Shown: positions 9,560 to 16,903 of the stretch, in pieces | Numbering within the stretch: position 1 is the first letter of the stretch | How the letters are laid out: each line of letters opens with the position of its first letter | NCBI RefSeq assembly: GCF_023015625.1 | Contig: NZ_JALKAH010000003.1 | Coordinates: forward strand, 124,001 to 188,000 | Source: Yoonia sp. F2084L | GTDB taxonomy: Bacteria; Pseudomonadota; Alphaproteobacteria; Rhodobacterales; Rhodobacteraceae | Reading direction: 5' to 3' | DNA: 64,000 nt | Translations under genes and position numbers: made by a program | The notes under the pieces: model-generated | Seen by the model: only the letters and a program-made list of their open reading frames with translations | What the model was told of the DNA's origin: nothing | Databases searched by the model: none

Positions 9560-9853
9560 CTAGTTCAGTTGACTGTCGTCTTGTGCGACTTCCGTCAGGC
9601 GGACCGCCAGTTGCCCCGGTTCGCCCCCGTCCACCTCTTGAAGCTCACCGCGTGCGATCAGTCTTTCACCAATATATAGCTCAACCGGATCTTCGATACG
9701 TTTGTCTAGCGGCAATACCGTGTTTTCGCCAAGGTTAAGCAGATCGCGCACCAAAGGTCGTGCTTTTCCGACAGAGACCGAAATCTCGATTGGAATGCTG
9801 TGCAGCGGGTGCTCTTGCTCATGTTCGTTGGCGTTATGGTTTGTGTCATCCAT
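9560..9853 (-). CDS. fliN: Flagellar motor switch protein FliN
   Basis: This 97-aa protein is a single SpoA domain: IPIEISVSVGKARPLVRDLL, then LDKRIEDPVELYIGERLIAR, with a short acidic/His-rich N-terminus. FliN forms the bottom of the cytoplasmic C ring and receives the export ATPase complex through FliH. Its start overlaps the end of the fliH-like gene by 8 nt and fliP follows after 2 nt, so the genes are coupled. No fliM or fliG gene was found in this window, so the remaining switch parts must be encoded elsewhere or be unusual. Confidence 0.9.
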   Translation of the reverse strand: MDDTNHNANEHEQEHPLHSIPIEISVSVGKARPLVRDLLNLGENTVLPLDKRIEDPVELYIGERLIARGELQEVDGGEPGQLAVRLTEVAQDDSQLN

Positions 9854-10406
9854 TCGCTTCTATCCTTGGTTCAGTCAGGTCAATCGTGCTGAGAATTTCG
9901 GTGATCTGGGACAATAAGGCGTCAAGATCGAGGTAGCTTTCGCGGGTGCCCTGCGTGATCCATGCGGCGTTCGGCCCAAGCGCAGCATCACCAATGATAG
10001 AAATGTCAGTGTTGTAGTCTGATAGTTCCGCAGCAACCGCAGCACGCTGATCAGGATGCACGGTGATGCTGACCGCGTCGGGTAAATCGGTCGTGGCTGC
10101 CTGATACAGGATCGCGGAAAGCTCTGTGGCAAACCCTGCAGCGACACAATGCGGCAAGAGTCTTTCCACCACCCGGTCGAGAAGTGGCGACAGCGTTCGC
10201 AGGATATCGCCCCGTGCCTCACTATACGAAAACTCAAGGTCGGCAATATGCTGGACCAATTCGGCAGAAATCGCGGATTGGTCTTGGGTTGCTGCCGTCA
10301 GCCCAGCAGCATACCCGTCATCATAGGCCTGCTGGACAGCCGGGTTGTTTGGCATATCTTCGGTTAAATCGGCGTCAAACGCCTCAAGTGAAAGAGCATG
10401 GAGCAT
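9846..10406 (-). CDS. fliH: FliH-like flagellar export ATPase regulator
   Basis: This 186-aa protein sits between fliF and fliN, the usual fliH position. An AYDDGYAAGLTAATQ stretch near residue 28 resembles the YxxG-type repeats of FliH, followed by a helical region (LEFSYSEARGDILRTLSPLL) and a C-terminal domain with ITVHPDQRAAVAAEL and the LDALLSQITEIL tail. FliH binds FliI ATPase and docks it at FliN. Sequence conservation in this family is low, so the call leans on position and layout. It starts immediately after the fliF stop. Confidence 0.7.
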   Translation of the reverse strand: MLHALSLEAFDADLTEDMPNNPAVQQAYDDGYAAGLTAATQDQSAISAELVQHIADLEFSYSEARGDILRTLSPLLDRVVERLLPHCVAAGFATELSAILYQAATTDLPDAVSITVHPDQRAAVAAELSDYNTDISIIGDAALGPNAAWITQGTRESYLDLDALLSQITEILSTIDLTEPRIEANG

Positions 10407-12041
10407 TTACGCGTTCGCCCTCGTCGATGGTTCCTCGATCCAGTCTTGAAGAACCTGAATTGTTTCTGGTTTGCGTTCGTCGATCATCTGGCGCAGGCGG
10501 GCAACGGGATCATCGCCCACCCCACCGAGAAGGTCCGGTTCACCCCCCATGAAATCACCCATCATATTGTCGCCCATTGCGATTGCCATTGGCGGATCAA
10601 TGTCATTCAAAGGGCCGCTTTCGTCCAATGCGATCGCAGTTGGACTATTGGTGGATGCGGTCAAAATGGGGCGCACAACGAACAGCCCCAAGATCAGCGC
10701 GACGGCTGCAAGAACCCCCACTTGGATCAATTGCATCATGTCCAGCGGCACGCTAGATGCCGAAGCCATGCCTTCGGTCCCCATGGGCACAATGGGTTCA
10801 AATGGCATGGACTTCACCGTCAGGATATCGCCGCGTCCGCTGTCCAACCCGACAGCTGATGCGACAAGTTCTTCCAAGGCTGCAAGTTCTTCTTCGGAAC
10901 GGGGGGTTGTGGTTGTGGTGCCGTCGGCCGCAATGGACGTGACATCGTTGACAAGCACCGCAACGGTCAGTCGTTTGACTGCACCTGGTCCGCGGATCAA
11001 TTCCCGCTGCGTTTCAGACATTTCATAGTTCGTCAGCGTGCGGCTTTCGTTGTTCTCATTACTGGCAGCACCACCAGCGCCAGCCGCATCACCATCCGGC
11101 AGGTTGGACGCAACGGTAACGTCGCCGCCTCGGCTGTCGTTTGATGTGCCTGAGCTTTCCGTGACCTCAGTGCTGATCGCGATACGACTGTCAGGATCCA
11201 GCCTGCGTTCGGTGATTTGTTCTGTTTCTGTGATCGTTTCAACCGAGACTTCGACAACGGCATTGCCCGGTCCAACGCGTGCAGCAAGAAGCCGTTCCGC
11301 CTGGCGGCGCAATGCCTCTGCCCGGTCATTCCCGTTGGATACGACCCCTGTACCCTCACCGTCTGACAAAAGCCCGCCATTGTCGTCAATCACTGCGACA
11401 GATGCCGGATCCAGCCCTGGAACGGCAGCGCCGATCAGGAACTGCAGCGCCCTGACGTGCGGCGCGGATAGCGCGCCACCGGCGGTCGTCACCGTCACTG
11501 CCGCGGTCTGTACCTGATCGCGCTGAAATGACCGTGTTGACGGGGTGGAGATATGCACGCGTGCTGCCCGGATATGAGGGCTGGCAAGAATTGTACGGGC
11601 AAGTTCGCCCTCCTTCGCGCGCCAATATGCTGCATCAAACATCTGTGCTGTCGTGCTGAAACCGGATAGCTGATCAAGGATTTCGTACCCTTGGTTGCCG
11701 TTCGCAGGCAGCCCTTGTCCGGCAAGACCCATCCGCAGGCTATCGCGTTGCGCCGTTGGTACAAAAATCGCGTTGCCACGTATCTCATAGGCGACGCCTT
11801 GTTGATCCAGCGCTGTTACAACGTCGCCCGCTGCTTGCGCCTCTAGCCCGCCAAACAGCAGTGACATATCTTGCGTGCTGGCACCGCGGGCCAAAAACAG
11901 GACCGCTGCAAACACAGCCGCAGTCGCCAAAACGACGAAAATCCGGCGTTGTGCGCTGAGCGCCGACCAGACATGTCCGATGCTTTCCAAATTCGTCTCC
12001 ATCACATTGGCGTTCTGCCGAATGTTCTTTGTTTGGAGCAT
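10407..12041 (-). CDS. fliF: Flagellar MS-ring protein FliF
   Basis: FliF builds the membrane-embedded MS ring, the base of the flagellum. The 544-aa product has transmembrane helices near residues 33-50 (FVVLATAAVFAAVLFLA) and near residue 430 (VGVLAAVALILGLFVVRP). Between them lie the periplasmic YscJ-like domains (DLSLLFGGLEAQAAGDVV-type start, then HIRAARVHISTPSTRSFQRD and LTVAVLVNDV). ATG at 12041 is used; TTG at 12053 and ATG at 12002 are possible alternatives. It is transcribed divergently from fliL, with a CtrA-like site between. The C-terminal tail (EDPVARLRQMIDERKPETIQ-like region) would contact FliG. Confidence 0.93.
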   Translation of the reverse strand: MLQTKNIRQNANVMETNLESIGHVWSALSAQRRIFVVLATAAVFAAVLFLARGASTQDMSLLFGGLEAQAAGDVVTALDQQGVAYEIRGNAIFVPTAQRDSLRMGLAGQGLPANGNQGYEILDQLSGFSTTAQMFDAAYWRAKEGELARTILASPHIRAARVHISTPSTRSFQRDQVQTAAVTVTTAGGALSAPHVRALQFLIGAAVPGLDPASVAVIDDNGGLLSDGEGTGVVSNGNDRAEALRRQAERLLAARVGPGNAVVEVSVETITETEQITERRLDPDSRIAISTEVTESSGTSNDSRGGDVTVASNLPDGDAAGAGGAASNENNESRTLTNYEMSETQRELIRGPGAVKRLTVAVLVNDVTSIAADGTTTTTPRSEEELAALEELVASAVGLDSGRGDILTVKSMPFEPIVPMGTEGMASASSVPLDMMQLIQVGVLAAVALILGLFVVRPILTASTNSPTAIALDESGPLNDIDPPMAIAMGDNMMGDFMGGEPDLLGGVGDDPVARLRQMIDERKPETIQVLQDWIEEPSTRANA

Positions 12042-12046
12042 GAGCC

Positions 12047-12061
12047 TTAACAATCAGTTAG
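12047..12061. promoter_or_regulatory. CtrA-like site between divergent fliF and fliL
   Basis: TTAA at 12047-12050, 7 nt (CAATCAG), then TTAG at 12058-12061, one mismatch to TTAA-N7-TTAA. It sits in the short gap between fliF (minus) and fliL (plus), so one site could serve both directions. If fliF starts at the upstream TTG (12053) the site would overlap its first codons, a reason to prefer the ATG at 12041. Confidence 0.4.
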
Positions 12062-12108
12062 GGCTTCTTGGTTTATCTGTGGATTGTTCATTTCTTGAGG
12101 ATGCACTG

Positions 12109-12597
12109 ATGACTGCTGACGCTGATGTCGCGGATAACGCGCCGAAAAAGGGGGGCAAACTCCCTTTGATAATAGGACTTGTGCTTGCCATCGTTGGTGG
12201 GGCAGGTGGGTTTCTTGCAGTGCAGGCCGGGCTACTGGGCGGCTCCGAATCGACAGCAAAAGAAGCTCCGACAGATACAAAGGACGCAGCTGCGGCGACT
12301 GTTTACTTTGTCGCAATCGACCCTTTGGTCATCTCGTTGCCAAGTTCTGGCGGGCGCGATCACCTAAGATTCGCCGCCCAATTGGAGGTCGTGCCAGCCT
12401 ATGTCGCCGAGGTTGAAGCGATCAAACCCCGCGTCGTTGATGTGTTGAACGGGTATTTGCGTTCGGTGGACCTCGCCGAATTGGAAGACCCGGCGGCCTT
12501 GATCCGACTGCGCGCACAAATGCTTCGTCGCGTGCAAGTTGTGACTGGTGAAGGGCGGGTGAATGACCTGCTTATTATGGAATTTGTACTTAGCTAG
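12109..12597 (+). CDS. fliL: Flagellar basal body-associated protein FliL (first paralog)
   Basis: FliL is a single-pass inner-membrane protein that surrounds the stator and supports torque. The 162-aa product has a short cytoplasmic start, a transmembrane helix (PLIIGLVLAIVGGAGGFLAV, about residues 18-38), and a periplasmic domain ending DLAELEDPAALIRLRAQMLR, RVQVVTGEGRVNDLLIMEF, typical of FliL. GAGG at 12097-12100 sets the start at 12109, and a longer upstream reading frame has no support. It heads a plus-strand block with two small membrane proteins and motA. A second fliL-like gene lies at 21232-21723. Confidence 0.88.
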   Translation: MTADADVADNAPKKGGKLPLIIGLVLAIVGGAGGFLAVQAGLLGGSESTAKEAPTDTKDAAAATVYFVAIDPLVISLPSSGGRDHLRFAAQLEVVPAYVAEVEAIKPRVVDVLNGYLRSVDLAELEDPAALIRLRAQMLRRVQVVTGEGRVNDLLIMEFVLS

Positions 12598-12610
12598 AAA
12601 GGCAACCCAC

Positions 12611-12976
12611 ATGAACATGATTGCAGATATACTGTTGGTGGCAGGGGCCTTCGGTGCAGCCCTTTACTGTTTTGTTCTGTCGCGCAGATTGCGGCGCTTT
12701 ACCGACCTTGAAAAAGGGGTTGGCGGTGCTGTTGCAGTGTTGGCTGTGCAGGTCGATGACCTGACAAAGACGCTCAACCGTGCGCAGGGGACGGCAGAAT
12801 CGTCTGTGGCGCAACTTGATGATGTCAGCACACGTGCTGAGGCTGCTCAACAGCGGCTCGAACTTCTGGTGGCGTCTTTGCATAATCTGCCGGAACCGCC
12901 ACCACCTGCCGATACCAAACAGGCGGATAGCCCGTTCTTTGTCCGCAGATCCGCCACTGAAAGTGTGCATTCATGA
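12611..12976 (+). CDS. Small membrane-anchored coiled-coil protein in flagellar cluster
   Basis: I do not recognise a named family. The 121-aa product has an N-terminal transmembrane helix (IADILLVAGAFGAALYCFVL) followed by basic residues, then a long alpha-helical, probably coiled-coil region (VLAVQVDDLTKTLNRAQG through AAQQRLELLVASLHNL), and a proline-rich tail. A GAAAGG stretch upstream supports the ATG at 12611. It sits between fliL and motE and overlaps motE by 4 nt (ATGA), so it is probably co-produced with stator-associated factors. A structural role near the motor is an inference from position. Confidence 0.65.
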   Translation: MNMIADILLVAGAFGAALYCFVLSRRLRRFTDLEKGVGGAVAVLAVQVDDLTKTLNRAQGTAESSVAQLDDVSTRAEAAQQRLELLVASLHNLPEPPPPADTKQADSPFFVRRSATESVHS

Positions 12977-13548
12977 GGGCGCGCATTTCACGGCGAAAAC
13001 GGTTCGGTGTACTGCATATAGTGGCAGGGTTCCTTGTTGCATCGGCAATGATACGGCTTGGTGGTGGTGTGACCGGACCTGCAATGGCTGACGAAGCTAT
13101 TGGAATGATGGAGGAAACGACGATTGCACCGGTGCTTACCGGTGAGTCGGATGCCTTGCTCGCGGCGTTTCAGGACCGCGAAGAACGCCTTGCTGCGCGT
13201 GAGGCGATGTTGCGCGACCGGATGCAAGCTCTGCATCTGGCCGAGGTTGAAATTGAGGACAAGTTGCAGGCGCTTCTTGCTGCTGAAACTGCGTTGAGCG
13301 AGATGATTATCCTTGCCGATGGTGCCGCAGAAACAGATTTGGCGCGTCTCACATCGGTCTATGAGAACATGAAACCAAAAGAGGCGGCGGCCCTTTTTGA
13401 AGAAATGCCACCTCAGTTTGCAGCAGGCTTCTTGGGCATGATGCGCCCAGATGCAGCAGCGCTGATCATGACCCAGCTTGAACCAGAAACCGCCTATTCC
13501 TTCAGTGTTGTCCTTGCCGGACGCCATGCAAATGTGCCCACGCAGTAG
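12973..13548 (+). CDS. motE: MotE-like flagellar motor protein
   Basis: This 191-aa protein has an N-terminal hydrophobic segment (VLHIVAGFLVASAMIRLGGG), a long helical central region with EERLAAREAMLRDRMQALHL, and a C-terminal MgtE-N-like domain: TSVYENMKPKEAAALFEEMP and MRPDAAALIMTQLEPETAYS. This is the layout of MotE, a periplasmic chaperone of the stator protein MotC in rhizobia and common in Rhodobacterales clusters. It is coupled to the upstream gene by ATGA and lies 82 nt before motA. The MgtE-N fold also resembles FliG middle domains, but the signal-like N-terminus argues against FliG. Confidence 0.75.
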   Translation: MRARISRRKRFGVLHIVAGFLVASAMIRLGGGVTGPAMADEAIGMMEETTIAPVLTGESDALLAAFQDREERLAAREAMLRDRMQALHLAEVEIEDKLQALLAAETALSEMIILADGAAETDLARLTSVYENMKPKEAAALFEEMPPQFAAGFLGMMRPDAAALIMTQLEPETAYSFSVVLAGRHANVPTQ

Positions 13549-13630
13549 CCGCTGAGGAAAAGTTAATCCCTGTGATTTAGAAGGGGATTCGAATTACGGA
13601 TTGAAACCTGCATAAAAGGAATTGAATTGC

Positions 13631-14500
13631 ATGGTCGGTTTGATCGGCATTGTTATCGTCTTTTGTACCGTTTTTGGCGGCTACCTTTTGGCGGGCGGCA
13701 AAATGGGCATTATTCTCAAGGCGTTACCGTTTGAGATGTTGATGATCTGTGGTGCGGCAATCGGCGCTTTCGCAATCAGCAATGATGGTTCCGGCATCAA
13801 GCATACGGTCAAAGACCTCGGTAAGGTTTTTAAGGGTCCAAAATGGAAGGCAGAGGATTACCGTGATCTGCTTTGCATGCTGTTTGAGTTGATCCGGGTT
13901 GCGCGCACCAATCCCGTCGCACTTGAGGGTCATATCGAAGCGCCGGATACTTCAACAATTTTTGGCAAATACCCAAAAATACTTGGCGATAGTGAAGCTA
14001 TTGCTTTGATCAGTGACACGTTGCGATCCGCCTCTATGAATTACGATGATCCGCACCAGGTTGAGGAAATTCTCGAAAAACGGATTGAGGCGACGCTGCA
14101 TCACAAGCTGCATTCGACACATGCGTTGCAAACGGTGGCTGACGGGCTGCCGGCACTGGGCATCGTTGCTGCGGTGTTGGGTGTGATCAAAACGATGGCT
14201 TCTATTGATCAACCACCAGAGGTGCTGGGCAAGTTGATCGGTGGCGCACTTGTTGGGACGTTTCTGGGCGTTTTTCTGGCTTATGGATTTGTCGGGCCGT
14301 TCTCCAACAAGGTGAAGGCAGTGGTCGAAGAAGACGCCCATTTCCATCAGCTCATCCGCGAAGTTTTGGTCGCCAACCTTTATGCGCATGCGCCTAACAT
14401 CTGTGTTGAGGTTGGCCGCCAGAATATGCCAAGCCGCTACCGCCCGACGTTTTCCGATATGGAGGATGCGCTGAAGGCAACAAAGCAGGATGCAGCATGA
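13631..14500 (+). CDS. motA: Flagellar motor stator protein MotA
   Basis: MotA forms the proton channel with MotB and pushes on the rotor. The 289-aa product has four hydrophobic helices: residues 1-20 (VGLIGIVIVFCTVFGGYLLA), a second after KALPFEMLMICGAAIGAF, and a pair around LQTVADGLPALGIVAAVLGV and GKLIGGALVGTFLGVFLAYG. The cytoplasmic loop carries the charged stretch EDYRDLLCMLFELIRVARTN. AAGGA 10 nt upstream favours ATG at 13631 over a TTG at 13622. Its TGA overlaps the ATG of the next, unassigned gene, which suggests that protein is stator-related. Confidence 0.94.
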   Translation: MVGLIGIVIVFCTVFGGYLLAGGKMGIILKALPFEMLMICGAAIGAFAISNDGSGIKHTVKDLGKVFKGPKWKAEDYRDLLCMLFELIRVARTNPVALEGHIEAPDTSTIFGKYPKILGDSEAIALISDTLRSASMNYDDPHQVEEILEKRIEATLHHKLHSTHALQTVADGLPALGIVAAVLGVIKTMASIDQPPEVLGKLIGGALVGTFLGVFLAYGFVGPFSNKVKAVVEEDAHFHQLIREVLVANLYAHAPNICVEVGRQNMPSRYRPTFSDMEDALKATKQDAA

Positions 14501-16716
14501 GGTTGCCAGCCATCCTAATGACTATGGTCTTATGGTCGCTGCCCGCGTTTTCGGCGCAGATTGATGTGCAAACGGGTGAACACGCGGATTTCACGCGTGT
14601 TGTGCTGACGCTACCGGTAGGTGCGGAATGGCGCCTGGGGCGGCGGGCCGAGGGCTATGTATTGCGTGTTCCTGAAGCCGAGGGTTTCGACCTTTCCGGC
14701 TTTTTTGACATAATACCGCGTCAACGTATCACTGCCGTTTCGCAGGACGTGGTCAATGGTGAGTTACGGATTGATGTGGAGTGTGTATGCAATGCGCGGG
14801 CCTATCTGTTTCGGTCAGACTTGCTTGTCATTGATGTGCGAGACGGGCCACCAGCGCGGATTTCGTCCTTTGAGTTAACTCTTGATCCGGTCATGTCGGG
14901 AACAGAAAGCTCGCCACGCCCTGTTCCTCGCCCTGCATACGATGTGCCACGAAGCCGCCTATTGCCCTTGGTGACCTCATTGGCACCAGGGCCTATTGTC
15001 ACAACAACGTCAACTGCTTCGACTGTCACAACGTCGCGTTTAATAGAGGACCCCGAAACACCAGAGGCGACGAACGACGACATTCGCGATGCTATTGCGA
15101 CGCTCGAGCAATCAATTGCCGCCGGATTGGGCAATGCCCTGACCGGCGGTTTGCTGGAAGGCGATTTGGCAGGCACAGAATCAACTTCGGAGGCCGTTGC
15201 GGACCGCCTGGAAAGCATCGTCAGACACACGTCCGGGCTGCCTGGCGTGAATGCAAGGACAAGCGTTGATCCAAACACTCTCCCGACGGTCAGTGCGCCT
15301 GATCAGACACAAACAGGTCAGTCCTGCCTGCCGGATGCGTATTTTGATGTGGGCTCTTGGGGTGATGGGCGCCCATTTTTCGACCAGCTCAATGCTGCCA
15401 GAAGGGCGATTGTGCCAGAGTTTGAACGTATTGATGAAGAGGCAGTGACACGCCTCGCGCGGCTTTACGTCTATTTTGGGTTTGGGCGCGAGGCGATTCA
15501 GACCTTGGGTATTGATCAGGTCAGGTCACAAGAGCGGCAGTATTTACAGGCGATGGCGCGGTTGGCCGATAGTGATCAACCGGATGCAGACCTGTTCGAT
15601 GGGCAGGTGAGCTGCCCGTCTTTTGTGGCTCTCTGGGCCTTTCTTGCGTCACCGACCCTGCCGTTCGATGCGAAAGTCGATAATATCGCGGTTCTGACGA
15701 CCTATCGGTCTTTGCCGGTATCGCTGCAAAGGGTCGTTGGCGTGCCTTTGTCTGAAAAGCTGCTTGAAATCGGTGACACCGACGCCGCCTTGCAAGTGCT
15801 TGGGTTGGTCCAGGATGAGGGCCGAACGGATTCGGATCGCGTTCTTGCCGATGCGGGGTTACTGGATGCCTTGGGTGAAAGTGAGGATGCGGTTCAGGTG
15901 GTGTCTGATGCAGCGCGGAACGATGCGCGTGCAACTCCTGAGTTGATGATCAAGTTCTTTGAAGACGGTATTGATGCTGACACGCCATTTTCAGATGCTG
16001 ACTTTGTGCTGGCTGATGCGCTGCTATTTGAACAACTCGGGGGGCCAGACGCCGCTGATTTGGCGGCGGCACAGATAAGGGCATATGTTTCGGTTGGGCG
16101 TTTTAACGATGCAATCAGTCTATTTGCCCGGTCGGAGCGAGACCTTGGCGCGGATAAAGGCCCGCCGCTCAAGAACCAGATATACGCTGGTGCCGCCGCC
16201 GCGATGGATGACATCGGTTTTTTGCGCCTTGTCGTGACAGATGACGATGTGCCGTTGGAAGATGCGACTCGCAACGCCATTGCGGATAGGTTGATCACCT
16301 TAGGTTTTCCCGATAGGGCGCAACAGTTTCTCGGACCGTCCGAAGATGATGACAGGCCCGAACAGCTGTATCTTCAGGCTGAGGCCGCAATCGCATTGGG
16401 CCAACCTGAGGTTGCCGTTCAAACACTGGCGGGTCGTGACACTGAGCGCGCGCAACAAATCATTGCAGAAGCGCAGGTTGCCAGTCTGACGCGTGCGATC
16501 TTGGCGCGAGATCGCGATGCGACACCAGAGCAGACTGATGAGAGCAGTGACCAAAGGTTCGCTGAGATTGTAGGGCAGTTTGGACAAGCCGAGCGGGGTT
16601 TGTTGAATCTCGAAGCGCCGCTTACGAGCGGTCGCGCTCTGCTGGAAAGTTCAGCACAGTCGCGCGAAACACTTGAGAACCTGCTAGAGACCTTCGCCGC
16701 ACCTGAGGCATTCTGA
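14497..16716 (+). CDS. Large secreted helical-repeat protein coupled to motA (unassigned)
   Basis: I cannot name this 739-aa protein. It begins with a Sec signal peptide (MRLPAILMTMVLWSLPAFSA). A beta-rich domain of about 100 residues follows (HADFTRVVLTLPVGAEWRLG to FRSDLLVIDVRDGPP), similar in pattern to AMIN domains, then a Thr/Pro-rich linker. The last 450 residues are helical with TPR-like spacing (DTDAALQVLGLVQDEGRT, SVGRFNDAISLFARSERDL, LGQPEVAVQTLAGRD). It overlaps motA by 4 nt and precedes flhA. Position and export suggest a periplasmic scaffold for stator or ring assembly, perhaps analogous to rhizobial MotC; that is inference. Confidence 0.65.
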   Translation: MRLPAILMTMVLWSLPAFSAQIDVQTGEHADFTRVVLTLPVGAEWRLGRRAEGYVLRVPEAEGFDLSGFFDIIPRQRITAVSQDVVNGELRIDVECVCNARAYLFRSDLLVIDVRDGPPARISSFELTLDPVMSGTESSPRPVPRPAYDVPRSRLLPLVTSLAPGPIVTTTSTASTVTTSRLIEDPETPEATNDDIRDAIATLEQSIAAGLGNALTGGLLEGDLAGTESTSEAVADRLESIVRHTSGLPGVNARTSVDPNTLPTVSAPDQTQTGQSCLPDAYFDVGSWGDGRPFFDQLNAARRAIVPEFERIDEEAVTRLARLYVYFGFGREAIQTLGIDQVRSQERQYLQAMARLADSDQPDADLFDGQVSCPSFVALWAFLASPTLPFDAKVDNIAVLTTYRSLPVSLQRVVGVPLSEKLLEIGDTDAALQVLGLVQDEGRTDSDRVLADAGLLDALGESEDAVQVVSDAARNDARATPELMIKFFEDGIDADTPFSDADFVLADALLFEQLGGPDAADLAAAQIRAYVSVGRFNDAISLFARSERDLGADKGPPLKNQIYAGAAAAMDDIGFLRLVVTDDDVPLEDATRNAIADRLITLGFPDRAQQFLGPSEDDDRPEQLYLQAEAAIALGQPEVAVQTLAGRDTERAQQIIAEAQVASLTRAILARDRDATPEQTDESSDQRFAEIVGQFGQAERGLLNLEAPLTSGRALLESSAQSRETLENLLETFAAPEAF

Positions 16717-16903
16717 AATCAAGCCGATCACCTCGCAATTTATCAAAGTTTTAACGACCCGTCCCTATTGATGGGTTCTCACGTCTAAGCTTTGGGGATG
16801 GCAGAATGCCAGTATGTGCAAAATCATCGCGCCGGATGTGGCAGTTGGCAAAGGTCTTAGCCTGCTCTCGTGTTCACTTTGGGTTGCTCTGGGCCGCTCT
16901 AAG

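Noticed and set aside
12973..13548. FliG instead of MotE
   Set aside because: MgtE-N-like C-terminus resembles FliG, but the N-terminal signal/anchor and absence of FliG C-domain motifs fit MotE.
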